In this document: in pieces, positions 1-13,900 of the stretch | Position numbering within the stretch: the first letter of the stretch is position 1 | Layout of the letters: each line of letters starts with the position of its first letter | DNA from: Raphanus sativus | Lineage: Eukaryota; Streptophyta; Magnoliopsida; Brassicales; Brassicaceae | Reading direction: 5' to 3' | Assembly (NCBI RefSeq): GCF_000801105.2 | Contig: NC_079518.1 | Span: forward strand, 13,834,106-13,898,105 | DNA: 64,000 nt | Notes under the pieces: model-generated | What the model was told of the DNA's origin: nothing | Seen by the model: only the letters and a program-made list of their open reading frames with translations | The model's database searches: none | Position numbers and translations under genes: made by a program

Positions 1-267
1 TAAAGAAAAAATATTTGTATAAATATACTTTCTATAATATTTCTAATATGTGAGTATTTTTTTAAAATTACAACACAATAGTAACATATATATTTTGATG
101 AAAAATAATTTCATATATAAATAATTTGATGTTTGATTTAAACTTTCTGAGAACATAAATAATAACTTATCATATTGGTTTTTGGATTAATAAGATATAC
201 ACTAAAAAGTATTTGTAAGAAGATTATATCCGCATGTGCAAGCAAAACACTATGTATTTATATCTAG

Positions 268-451
268 AAAGTAAACATATATGCACTATTATGTTTCCAA
301 ATTTTAAGATATTATATATCAATCAAATGAACTCCATATTTATTAGTTTGGAAAAAAACATATATGCAAGTTATACTTAGTTACTTTTATATATTGTAAA
401 ATTAAGAAAATATTGTGAAAGTAAACATATATGCACTATTATGTTTCCAAA
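268..451. repeat. 34-bp direct repeat pair
   Basis: The sequence beginning gaaagtaaacatatatgcac and ending at tttccaaa occurs near 268-301 and again near 418-451, almost perfectly. The intervening ~115 bases carry a third partial match (catatatgcaagtta). Such pairs can arise by local duplication or be the ends of a decayed insertion; neither can be decided here. Confidence 0.7.
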
Positions 452-656
452 CTAACGGTTCATATGTTTATTCATCCAAGAAGCACTCTTGATGTGGAGA
501 AGCTCTAGATACTCTCCTCCAGGAAGAACATCTTCTCCAGCAAGAGTATCTCCAGCAAACACATAAACAATATTTATACTGATAAGAAGAGAATAGAAAA
601 GATATTGTATTGAGATGTGTCCACATAATCTCGCAACTGAAATCATCATGTTTCAT
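452..656 (-). pseudogene. Relic of small glycine-rich gene, 3' end
   Basis: Reading the minus strand gives a frame ending ...LLHIKSASWMNKHMNR and a stop at 452. The last ~50 bases closely match the 3' end of another minus-strand relic at 42640-42940 in this window (shared bases encoding SASWMNKH). In this copy the glycine-rich body is gone or reduced to GDTLAGEDVLPGGEY. The frame lacks a convincing start and upstream exon, so I treat it as a 3' fragment. The ancestral family is not recognised beyond being a short glycine-rich protein. Confidence 0.4.
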
Positions 657-1915
657 TAATATTTGGACCCATTCTTCTAGTTGTATATTATATCACAAAT
701 AGAAATGTACAAGCATTGCCCACTTCATATTCTCAAGGCCATGAACATTAATTATCGGCTTTGGTGAGCATGATCGTGAGGAGATGTTGAGGCTTAAACG
801 TGAAGCGAGGTTGAGGAAGATTGCAACTAAGCAGTTGGTTGTACCGATGACTCACTTGGAGAGAAGTCAAAGAAATGAAGAATGATAAACTAAATAAATG
901 AACTATCAGTTTATTGTGTGTTCAAAAAGTGGTTTATAAAACAGTTAAAAGAGTGTTTAAATGTTTTTTTTGCAACAACCATTTTAATTCTCTTTTTTTT
1001 AATACTTGGAATTCAAAATGTGCTTACAACAATAAGCCTAACCATCTAGTAATAAGAAAAACTAAAAAAACACCAGTAGGTATTATATATCAATTTTATA
1101 CAAATGTCAGAAAATATTAATTCAAAGATCAAGAGGAGAAACGTGAGACTGCGAGACACCATGCAAGAATAATGGAATTGCTTTTCAACATCTCTTTTGT
1201 GATGGGTCTCACCTACGACTCAAATGGCAATAGCTAGCCCAACCAAGTACGATCTTGCTTGTTACATACGACTGATGCTCATAGCAAACCAAGATACATC
1301 ATCCTACACTCAAAATGATGAGAGATCACCTCTTTATCACGAAAAACCCATGCCTTCATAATCCGACAAGCAAAGACCAATTGATGATCTTCATAAAACC
1401 ATTTTAACTCTCTCTCTCTCTCTGCAACTGCAAATTTTTAAGCACTTAGTTGTTCTAATCTATAGTTTGTAACAACAAAACTCTCAACATGAGATAGAAA
1501 AATTCATTTATTTATTATTTCTATATTTATTTTTAAAGGTGCACTACACTATTCACTTATAATATGATTGCACCAAATTACCAATTACAATTTCTATGAA
1601 CCCACATCATGATCAACTTGAGCTCACTGCATTATGCACTAATGAAAATTCCAATTCTACAAATCTGAGTTCTTAAAAGATAACTGCATAAAGCATCAAC
1701 ACAACCAATTCACCATTTTACGTGCATCTTATTTTAAACTGCGAAGCTGCTTTCCTTCGGAGTTTTTTTTTTTGCTTTTGAGGCTTCGACCACTCGCAGC
1801 TCCTAGTCAACCCTCAAAATTCTTCTCTCTTTTTTATTTATTTCTGGTGAAGAGACTGCATGATGTCTTTTATTCAAAATAACGTCACGCAGTGCGATTA
1901 CTAAATTCGGAAACG

Positions 1916-1922
1916 CTATAAA
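1916..1922 (+). promoter_or_regulatory. Possible TATA box of the Rab gene
   Basis: The string ctataaa lies about 175 bases before the RABB1c start codon, with no ATG in the RABB1c frame between. Position and sequence fit a TATA box followed by a ~150-base leader, but no transcript evidence is available. Confidence 0.3.
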
Positions 1923-2092
1923 GTTTGTATCGAGCGGTAATACAGGTTGATGCTTCGTTGGATTTGCTGGAACTTAACCATTCCATTCCATTCCCGGTCT
2001 GTGTAGAGAAGAAAGAGATTCTGTACAGTTCTCGTCATCATCGTGATCTTAGGTGTTATTCGATTCGCTTTCGATTTCTTCAGCTCAATCCA

Positions 2093-3479
<1,387 letters not shown>

Positions 3480-3788
3480 TATGTTAAATGGGTGTTTATA
3501 TCATCATCATGTAAAAAAAATAATCACATAATGATGTAACAAAAAATTCTCCGATTCAAAAAATCCACGTGATGTTCGATTTGGTGGTGAATCTTGGAAC
3601 TAATTTCTGATTTTTATCTAAAAAGATGTGTGTTTGCGTATCTAAGGATATGATTAGGGAGGGAAATGTAGTTCATTTGCAATCGATACAGTAGTACAGA
3701 TGTGATTGGGCTCCATGTTGTACATGACAAGATGCAGAGAAGATGTATACAACAAATATATTAGAGTATTTTCTTGAGCTTATGTTTG
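3480..3788. other. Convergent 3' spacer
   Basis: This is the non-coding spacer between the RABB1c stop and the stop of the minus-strand hydrolase. It should contain both 3' untranslated regions and polyadenylation signals. No other feature is seen. Confidence 0.7.
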
Positions 3789-6426
3789 TTAAGGTTGCGA
3801 AGAACGATGTCTTCCATGGTTTACTCGCTTTATGATGCAAAGCCGGAATCTTTTGCTGAAAGCCTCCAATCTTTCTCGTTTAGGCTTTTTTGCATCTGTT
3901 TCAACTCCTTTCTTCATTTTCTTCTCCTTCCTCTCCTCTTTTTCTTCTTCTTCTTCTTCTTCTTGTCTAGTGGATTCTATTGGCAACTCTTGTGTGTTTC
4001 CAACATCAGATTTCTCAACCTGGAAGGGCATAGATCAGAAACTAAATCCAAACATCAAACTGTTTTGTATATACAAGATTCAAAGAGCATTAACCTGATC
4101 ACCACCATGGTCGACGGTCAAGCTCTCATCTTCTTCAGAACCTCCTAGTGAAGAGCATCTTCCCCAGCTTTCCCTGTTAGAGCTTGTGAATGAACATCCT
4201 TCTTCAAACTGATCAATAGGCATCCCCTGCCAAATAACAACAATCAAAAACATATATTGTCACCACAGCTCATAAAGGCCAACACAGAGCTCCAGTTACC
4301 TCAGGTTCATCAATGTTGTGATCATTGTCTTCTTCTACAAGCACGTCATCCTGTTTCATTAACAATTTTGATTTAATCAAAAAGAAAACAATCCCAGTAA
4401 CAGAAAATAAAAAAAATTCATGTGAAGAGATGTAAGTATACAGTATTCATAATGGGCATGGCTTCTGAAAGGAGCTCATTTGTTGGCTTTGTGGTTAGAG
4501 AGGCAGGAGGTGCAGAAGAAGAAGAAGAACTCGCAACATCAATACATGCCGAACTAAGACCAGAGATGATCTCATACAGAAAATTCTGGCAGTACAAAAG
4601 AAACAAAACCAAGCAGTTAGATTCTTGTGCACTATGTTTCACCATGCTAACTGTACTGGAGACTAATCCATAGAAGTGTAGACATATAAACAGACATGAT
4701 ATTTGGATTAGTTGATCCAGTGGAGTGCCAGATTACCTCGTCCAAACCAGCAGCGCTATAACTTTCAAGTTTAGATGAGCATGCTGAAGGAACTTGAGGC
4801 GGGCGTAGAACATTGTAGAAGAATATTAACACTGAATCATAGTAAAACTGCGGCCGTGAAGAGTTGTGATCACCATCAAACTTAATGATGTTTTTGTCTC
4901 CCTGCATTGTTGTCACCAATAAGATTTGCTACAATACAATTAAAAACAACACTTACATAAATACAAAAAAAAAGATGGCAATTTTGTTCTAACCGCATAG
5001 CACTTGAGAATGTGGTCAGAGTGATGAGGTTGAATGAATTTGTCTCCACTTGCGTGCCCAAATAAAGCTGGAATAAATGTCTTTGGTGAAACCTGGGCGA
5101 ACAAAAATCGAAAAGTTCATGCTAGATTACTTGGAGCAAGTGTCTAATTAAGAATACAGGGAGAGAGGTAACTACATAATACCTTGAGACAATTGAGATC
5201 CATGATATTGAACTTTGCCTTTTTCTGAATCACTCGCCGCATGTACTGCACAGCCACTTTAACCTGATTGATAAAGATGAGATTTAAGTTTCACTGCAAG
5301 CATAAGAGAATGTCTACAGTATGCTATATTGGACTCTTGTAGCCATGTGAAGATATAAGCTATGACTTGGGAAAAAAAAGAGAGCATACTGTGAATTTCG
5401 GAAGTCGGATCTTGTAGACATCCACTAGTTCCATCATGAGATCAAATAAATTTGAGAATGCACTGTCTAAGACCATTCCAGCAATTGAAGGATCTTCTGC
5501 TCCATAAAGAAGGCTGCACATTGTATTAACCACTTTGTTAAATTATGAAGGAGAATGTGGAGACTTGACACACATTCCCAGATCATAGACATTAAGAAAG
5601 CTGCTTGAGACAATAAGAGCTAGTTCAAGAAGTAACCTGGTAACTGCTCCCATAGATCGTCCCCAAAGTCCAATACGAGACACATGATTGCTGTTTCTTA
5701 GGTAAGATACAACAGTCTTGAGATCATCTTTCTAGCTTAAGTTTAACAAGCAAAAAGGTTAGTGTTAAGACAAGGTTATGAAAAGTAGTAAGTAAAGACA
5801 AGGAAAACACACCTCATGCCAGCCAAGGCTAACATAATCACCATCAGATAAGCCAGAACCGGAGAAGTCAAGTGTGAAAACAGTAATGTTAGATGGAAGA
5901 AGAACCATAGCTGCCTCATTTGCATCTGCCCTACATCCACTGATCAAAGAAAAATGAATTAAAGTTCTTATTATTTCCCAAGAAGAGGAGTGCAGAAGTC
6001 TTTAGTAATGTACCTGTTACCATGGCAGTATATAACACAAGGAAGAGGAGGAGTATTCTCCAAAGAAGATGAAGGAATGTAGTGACTGCAACGCAAGGTG
6101 TGACCCCTTGAATTTGTAAGCTACTTCAGAGAAAAACACAAGACCTGTAAGATTAGCCACAAGTTGGAAACCACTAACTGAAGAGGACAGTAACTGGTTT
6201 TGCACATCATACTTGCCTCCAAGTCTTGTCTTTTACACTTTGTGCCACCGATGCTAAAGTCCTTCTCCCACAAATACTGATCAGGATCATACTCAGCCCT
6301 GTCAAAGTCCCCATCCAACAGCTATCAATCAGTTGAATGATGCAAGAAGAAAGGTTGAGACTTTAGAGAAGCAACAAAAAGGTACCTGGGAGGACGAATA
6401 ACAAAGTTGATGAACTGATCAATCAT
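3789..6426 (-). CDS. Alpha/beta hydrolase, At4g17150-like
   Basis: Thirteen exons on the minus strand join in frame to 492 residues: 6426-6386, 6298-6217, 6120-6014, 5939-5813, 5731-5637, 5513-5390, 5263-5183, 5092-4994, 4901-4737, 4585-4442, 4350-4300, 4226-4095, 4019-3789. The start MIDQFINFVIRPPR matches the remembered Arabidopsis start. The catalytic set is visible: nucleophile Ser145 in GRSMG, Asp236 in SGDKFIQP, and His264 in FDGDHNSS; the likely oxyanion region is CHGNSG. The fold is of the esterase/prolyl-peptidase-like type; the substrate is unknown. The C-terminal third is a low-complexity acidic and lysine-rich tail (Ser run, then a Glu run from GAA repeats) not needed for the fold. 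Intron 2 begins with GC (exon end GAG, then gcaagt), a GC-AG intron. The gene is convergent with RABB1c. Confidence 0.92.
3947..3966. repeat. TTC/GAA microsatellite in coding exon
   Basis: A run of ttc triplets in the last exon of the hydrolase encodes the glutamate run on the minus strand. It stays in frame and is likely to vary in length between accessions. Confidence 0.8.
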
Positions 6427-9400
6427 CTTGAGTCCTCCAAGTACCAATGAACTCATGAGCTACACTGCATCCTACACCTTGTTCTCTACAGACATTGAGT
6501 AAAACCTCTAAGAGACTATACACGTGGCATCGAAAGTATCATGCTTTGGAGAAACCCATTTCCCATATAAGCTCCGAGATGCTCAGATCCCAAAAGACAA
6601 GAAGAAAGTTGACAGCTTTTTGCTGAAAAGCAAGTAAGACCACCCAAAAGTTACCTACTACTACGGTAGCTGGAAGGGATTAAAAAGAAAAAAAAAAGAA
6701 AGCTTTATAAAGGGAATAATAATGACATAAGAGACAGATCTTGAAATGAGTCAACACTTGAAAAAACCGAGATTGGTGAGAGGGACAAACTATTCAAAGG
6801 CCGCGGCTTTTAGAGTTGGGGAAATGAAAAAGGTAAGGGATCAGGTTTCAGATCTCGAGATGTTGTTAGTTACTCGAGAAAGTTAAGTAACCAGGAAACG
6901 GTGTTTATTTGGAGAGTCGAACACGGGTCCTTTAGGTAACCTCTTTGGTGGTTCAGAGTGAGTTTGATGCTCCTTTTCGTCTCCAGCTCATCATAATTGA
7001 TTAGATGGACCACCTGTAAAGCTTAGATTTATGTAGGGAAAAGTCGTCGTGAGGTTACTGTTTCCTTTCCTCTCCAGCTCATTAAGTGACAATGATGCAT
7101 GGATAATATCTCTTACTCTGTAAATGTTAATCAAATTAAGAAACTATCTAATTTTTTTTTAACTTTAGCCGGGTGATGTTAGTGTGACGTCTAACAATCA
7201 AATATACATCGATTGAAGCATCATGTTATAATCATCTAGATGGTTAGTTATATTTGAGTCTTTAGATAATCATCTAAAATGATGGTTCACATTTACATAT
7301 ATACTTCCAAAATAATTTTACCTTTTATAGATAAAACCGTTTGGTCCTGAGCTAAAACTCATTAACACTGGATTTAGGCGTTAAAATGTATGAAAGAATA
7401 TAAAACAACAAGATTTTCTATTGGAATAGTTTTTGGTTGCTAAAATATGTTCCATTGGAACAGTTTATAGCAATTTATTATTTATGTTTTATGTCTTAAC
7501 TTTTAAGCGATCAAATACGTAAAACAGAATCATAAATGGAGAAATTGAGCTTGCGAGCTCAGAGCAGCTTGGCCTAGATTAGGCGGAAAACTGACTTATA
7601 ATAGAGAACTGGATTTTTTAAAGAAAAAAATTGAAGAGTCTCCTCATTCTATTTTCCAGATTTCCAATCTTAATGAAGAAATATAAGTCATAAACATCCA
7701 TAATTTGTATAGTTTTATTTTGTTAGGAATGGACCAATATTTTTTTTTCAAATATACATGGAAAATACACCACAGAATAAATAAATGAAAGATCAATTAT
7801 TTAAGTGGGAAAAGAGTAAGAAGAGATTGAGAATCCCCCTCAGTGGCAGTCATTTGATTTATTTAATTTTCCAAATACTATACGGAAAATGTATTAAGTT
7901 GGCACTAAAAATAATGTTTACTATACTAAGATTACATTTCAATTCTACAAAGACCACTGGTAACTTCATTTGTTTGTGTTTTCATGGGTTCATTGTTTAG
8001 CTGGTCAGAACATTAACATCTATCATCTCTCAGAGGAAAACGATATTGTCATTACTCCAAGAATCTGCTGAAAGGAGATTGCATTTCAAATAATCTCCTG
8101 AAAAGCTTCAAAGACCACAAAGCTTACTAGTGCCTTCTAATCTGATTTCTTTGTGTTTATTCTTTAGTTGACTATCTACTGTAACATGTCTCTTTACACA
8201 CTCAAAGGAAGAAGATGGTAAGGAAGAAGATGGTAAGGAAGAAGAATGCTAAAAAAAAAGAGAAGAGCATAAGACAAAGTTTTGAGATGAGGAAACACTT
8301 TTCTAGGTGACCTGGATTTTGATGATTGGTGTCATTAGCAGAGGCCTTTTTAAACTAATGTTAAAAATGTTTAATTACTCTTAATTTTCCTCTCGAGAAC
8401 CAAATTTCTTTGATTTTCTCAAGATATATTACTGATGCGGAATTTGCTTCCAAAATGACTTCAAGTGAGGTTGTCAAATCCATAGTATGTTGCTATGTTT
8501 ACTAATCAAGATCTCCATGTGTATCTTTACACATGCTTTTTGATGGGTTTTATGACATAAGATACAGTTTGCAGTAATCTTTTGCACCTTTTCTTGTTGC
8601 TGGCGGAGTATCTATGTACTATGTTTGCGTAGATATGCATTAGGGCTCTTATATCAATACACTGGTTTATGTAAATGGGAGAATTTTCTTGGAGGTTCTA
8701 CAAAACCAGTGGAGTCCATATTATGATGTTTGCTGTCTGTACCAACTATACCAACATCTCTCAATGCATGCCCTTAGAAGTTTAAAATTGTTTTTCTATC
8801 ATTTTACCCTTTGTTTGAGACAAATCCGAATATCTCCTGCAAACTCAGATAATGTCTAGTTAGTTATAGGCTGTGTAAAAATTCAGGGCTTGTTTGTGTA
8901 AGAAACTTAACCGCTATAAAAACACTGTACAGAAACACTATAATTGGTGGGTTTTGTTTGTGGGTGTAGGTACATTTTACATGTAAACAACGATTATCTT
9001 TGTGACGAAGAAAGTGTATGCGACGAAAGGTAAAACACTTGAAGAAATCCGAGCTTGTATTCGAAGAGAAACATAAACAGAGTGATACAATCAATTTTAT
9101 GGAAAGGCAAGTTTTTGGGGGTGACTTAGAGTTCAAGACAGAGTAGAGTAAAAGGTTTTGCTTGAATGAATCAGTTTAGAATAGGTTTCTCTAGAGGTGG
9201 ATCAATCAACAATTTTAATTGGAGACACATAGACAATAAAAAAAGTTTTTGATGGAAGCACTTTTATAGTTTTCTTCACTAAACTTATGATATTTGATAA
9301 TTTAATTTAAATTACTAAAGGAAAAATAAAATTCAGTACGGACTCGTGACCCGGGCATGATTAATCCTAGTTTCTTAGCTGAGATTCTTAATTTGTGATT

Positions 9401-10904
9401 TGACATTTTTTTTTACATTTTTCGGTTAAGAAACAATTCTTATATCTCTTATTTAAGAGACGATTCTTAGTTTTTCTTAGTTAAAATTTTTAAAAAGTTA
9501 AGAATCATCTTTTAACCAAAACTAAGAACTCCAGTTAAGAAACTGGGGTTAATCATGGTCTGAGTTTCTCTTCATGTTTTAGTATTTCGAGAGAGGTGTT
9601 GGAAAAATCAAAACTAAGATATATAGAAACTTTGAGCTACCAATGCTCATTATAAAATGTTACAAAAGCTAGAGTCTAGGCATCTCTGTGACAAAAAAAA
9701 AAGAGTCTACGCATCTAAGGTGCAAGTGTGAACATCAATGCCACAAAACCACGTATTTGATGATTGTAGGACGGCTACAACAACAGCGATCATATACACA
9801 CGAAGAAGCACAGTGTTAATTGGGCCAGACCATACATGCAAGACCTTCATGTACACAAGAACAAGTTAATGAGACCACACTATACATACACAAGCCCGCG
9901 ATACTTGGATCTACAGCGTTACATTGTGCAGTTAGTTTTGCACGTGCAAAGATATGCGTTTCCTCTTCAAAGCTAATATAAAGATTGACTTTCGGTTTTT
10001 GGTCTGAACTATAACCATAATTTATTTTGAATATAAATAAATTAATAATAAAAATGAAATTAGTTTACGATTGATTAATAATGTAATGTTTTAGCTGATT
10101 TGGATAGTTCATTTATGTAGATTAACTAAAAATTACATAAATTATTTTAATATTGTGCAAATATAATCGTCGGTAGTGATTAACTTGAACCATTAGAATT
10201 CGAATTCCGAGCACTAAAAAATTAAGATTTTGACATTGCCATAGATAAAAGATCAACCATCAAATTTTAGCATCTGATATTAGTCCAATAGGTGGATGAA
10301 TAACATAGATTGCAATCGTGGGCCTAGTCTGGATTTACAATGATGTAGACAAAGATATTTCTGTAAAAATATTTATATTTATAGCTATCGGACATATAAA
10401 TCTGTTAAAATTATCAGTTATCTAAATAGTAATTTAAATTCAATGTTCAAAACATTTAGATCTGTAAAAATATTTATATTTACAAAATATAAAATACATT
10501 TAAATTTACCAAAAAATGATCGCAGAAAATGTACTTTGTATATATATTTAGTTTAAAAATGTTTTATTTTCATTTTAGGCAACAATTGATAAGTAAGCAG
10601 CACCGCCAAGAATCAGAGAGGATATTTTAATATTCCAATTTAACGGAGGCGTAACTCCCCTCTCTCCAAGTCAGGGACTCATGACGACTCATTCACAATT
10701 CCAACTCCTCCTCCTAGCGTGTTCTTGAGGAAACGATCATCTTCCTCCTCCTTTCATTCCGCCCGATCGAAATCGAACCCTAAGAGAATTTCATTCTACG
10801 CCTTCTCTTCTACATATATATATATATCGTCTCGCATAGTCTGTTTGATTTTGTTTTCCCGTTTTACTTGTGAGAAGTTTTTTTGAGATTTGCAGGATAG
10901 GAAG
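6427..10904. other. Intergenic region between hydrolase and VPS13
   Basis: About 4.5 kb without a supported coding gene. The first ~200 bases are probably the hydrolase leader and promoter. The rest is AT-rich. A foldback element lies at 9353-9560 (listed separately). The final ~300 bases before the VPS13 start include a TA dinucleotide run (10817-10828) and what looks like a leader-intron acceptor (tttgcag at ~10890-10896). Short open frames at 7785-8000 and 8864-9136 lack codon bias or recognisable motifs. Confidence 0.6.
9353..9560. mobile_element. Foldback MITE-like element
   Basis: The left end gggcatgattaatcctagtt and the right end, read on the opposite strand, accatgattaaccccagttt, are imperfect inverted repeats that continue through TTTCTTA and GTTCTTA motifs for about 40 bases. 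Inside, AAGA/TTCTTA motifs are repeated in both orientations, so the whole ~208 bases can fold back. The short length and lack of coding sequence fit a miniature inverted-repeat element. A clear target duplication is not visible, so the superfamily is left open. Confidence 0.6.
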
Positions 10905-13900
10905 ATGTTGGAAGATCAAGTAGCTTACTTGTTACAACGGTACTTGGGGAACTACGTTAGGGGATTGAGTAAGGAAGCCCTTAAGATCAGTGTCTGGCAA
11001 GGTCAGATTGCTTTCTTCTTTTTCTTTTGACTTTGATTGAGAGCTGGTTAGATTTTGTGTTGTAGTTGGTTCTCTCATTTGCAAACTAAGGAACGGATCG
11101 ACTTAATAAAAGGATGAATTTTAGTTTTTTTTTTTTTTTTTTAGTTTTTTCATTTTGTTGATATAGTAGCTCTGGGTTCTACTTAATTTCCTCAGGAGAT
11201 GTGGAGCTGAAGAATATGCAACTCAAACCAGAAGCACTTAATGCTTTGAAATTACCTGTCAAGGTTAAAGCTGGATTTCTTGGATCTGTCAAACTCAAGG
11301 TGTGTTTGTGTTTTTTATTTTTTTCTGTCGTATGTAAGCTATAAAGTATATCCACTTGAGTTCCTTAATTTTCTTCCCCTTTTTTCTACACATTTGCTCA
11401 CAAATTGTATTTCAATTGTTGTTGTAGTCTCTGTAAGTGACGTAGTATCATACATTAGTATGTACTTTTTTTCTGGGCATGGATCTATTCCATGAATTTG
11501 CCTTCCTATTACATATTTTTTCTACACTCGGTGACACCCATTTACTGATACGTTTCGAAATCATTTTAGGTACCATGGAGCAGGCTTGGCCAGGAACCTG
11601 TAGTGGTTTATCTTGACCGAATTTATGTATTAGCCGAACCCGCAACTGATGTTGAAGGATGTAGTGAGGATTCTATCCAGGAGAAAAAAAGAAAGCTAAT
11701 ACTGGTGGGATAGGTCGCTCATGTTATGATTATTTTCCATTATCTAATTTCAGTCATTGAATCACTTTTATGTTTGCAATATACAGGAGATGGAAACGAA
11801 ACTAGTAGAAAGAGCTCGTCGACTACATACTACGGAAATGGTGTGTCTAGTGCTACTCACTCGAAGTAGATAGCGTGGGGAGAAATACTGTACTGAACTA
11901 ACTACCATATTTTTCTTGTTCTCTTACTAGAATAAATCATGGGTTGGATCATTGGTCGACACAGTCATTGGAAACCTAAAGCTCTCGATATCAAATATTC
12001 ACATCAGATACGAGGATCTAGAGAGGTAAACATATTATGACAGAAGCATTTTTCTTGTTCTTGATTGTCCTCCCAATGTAGTTAAAGCTTACATTATAAC
12101 TGCAGCAATCCCGGCCACCCATTTTCAGCTGGTTTTACACTAGAAAAACTCTTAGCTGTAACAGTTGATGATAGTGGAAAGGAGACCTTTGTTACTGGCG
12201 GAACTCTTGCTTCCATCCAAAAGGTATAAATTTGCTCATTAGTATCTGTCTGGCACAACCTTGTCTGGTCTTATGGAAAATATTGTATTAAGGTCTCTGT
12301 CCCTCGGTTTTATACTTTTGGGAGGGTTTTGTGTTAATATCTCTTGCACTTATACCTACTTGTAGTAAGTTGCTAGGTAGTTTTTTTTTTTTAAATAATC
12401 TAGTTCAAATAGTCAAGTTTATGTTGGTATAGTAAGAAGCACCCGGGGAAGATTGCCTTAGGGTGCTCTCCAGAAGGGTTAGTGATATAGAGCATACCTT
12501 TATGTGGAATTCGTATATGTATTAATTGCATGGTGAAAAGAATACCCTTGCCTAGAAAGAAAACAAAGGTACTCTACCTTCCTGCTATAATTATGTTTGC
12601 CTTTTTGCAGTCTGTTGAACTTGACCGGCTTGCATTCTATCTTGATTCTGACATGTCTCCGTGGTATATTAACAAACGGTGGGAGGACTTACTTCCTTCT
12701 GAGTGGGATCAGGTATTCATAAGCAAAGTCATGTACATAGTGGAACATAATTTGTTCTCTTACCCAAAATCTAATTTTTTTGGTGCATGCACATTTCTAG
12801 ATTTTTAGATTCGGAACCAAAGATGGTAAGCCAGCTGAAGGCCTCACGAGAAAACATTTCTATATTCTGCAACCTGTCTCGGGGAATGCAAAGTACATTA
12901 AGTCCCAAGCAAATGGTTCTTCCGATACTGATCAACCTTTGCAGAAGGCATATGTTAACTTAGACGATGTGACACTTTGTTTATCAAAGGTTAAGCAAAA
13001 ATTTGAGGCTCCTGCTCTTTTTTTATCTATTGGATGTCTCGGGTGGTCTTGATTGTGTGTATTTTTTTTTGTCGCAGGGAGGATACAGAGATGTCATGAA
13101 ACTTGCTGATAATTTTTCTGCGTTTAACCAGCGTTTGAAATATGCACATTACCGCCCATCTGTTTCAGTTAAAAGTGACGCACGATCTTGGTGGAATTAT
13201 GCTGTCAGAGTTGTTTCAGAACAAATTAAGATAGCAAGGTATGAATTATAGATATTCATTTCTGTTTTCTTGCTAGTGCCATATTTCTCTTTAATTTGCA
13301 TTAGTTTTGGAAACTGTTTCCTTGCGGTTCCCAACTTCGGGTTCTCTTCTGTTTACATTTTCTGAGATTGTTACCTTTATGACAGCGGGAGAATGTCATG
13401 GGAGCGCGTTTTAAAGTACACAAGTTTACGCAAGAGATACATTACGCGTTATGCTTCGTTACTGAAATCTGATGTCAGTAAGACAGTGGTTGATGATGAT
13501 GCAGAAATCAAGGCCCTTGATCGGGGACTCGATACTGAAGTCATTTTGCAATGGAGGTAAATATTATAGTTTAGTTACATCCTAGTACATCAATTAGCTT
13601 TCACAAAGGTCATCTATGATGCTTCTCTGTTTTCTTTTCATTTGTCGATGCATGAGTAGGATGTTGGAAATAAGGGTAATTGACAAACCATCTCTAATTA
13701 TGAATATTACCCTTGATTTTCTTATGAAGAATGTTGGCGCACAAGTTTGTTGAGAGATCGGTGCAAGTAGAAAATGACTTGAAGGCACAACAGGCTAAAA
13801 GTTCATGGTGGCCGTTTGGAGGGTGAATGCTCCCCTGGTTGCTTGCAAATTCCCAACTCCTCCTCCCAATTTTTTTCTAAAGTATTTTGTATGTATGCCT

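Larger units (their letters stand above)
1..1910. other. AT-rich intergenic DNA with gene relics
   Basis: No intact gene is visible. The stretch is very AT-rich and has weak open frames only. It holds a 34-bp direct repeat (near 268-301 and 418-451), a small glycine-rich gene relic on the minus strand (452-656, listed separately), and an orphan reading frame near 765-885 that ends in a stop after a lysine/arginine-rich stretch (motif RLKREARLRK). I cannot assign that frame to a family. A short CT run lies near 1412-1424. The last ~150 bases are probably the promoter and leader of the Rab gene that follows. Confidence 0.6.
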
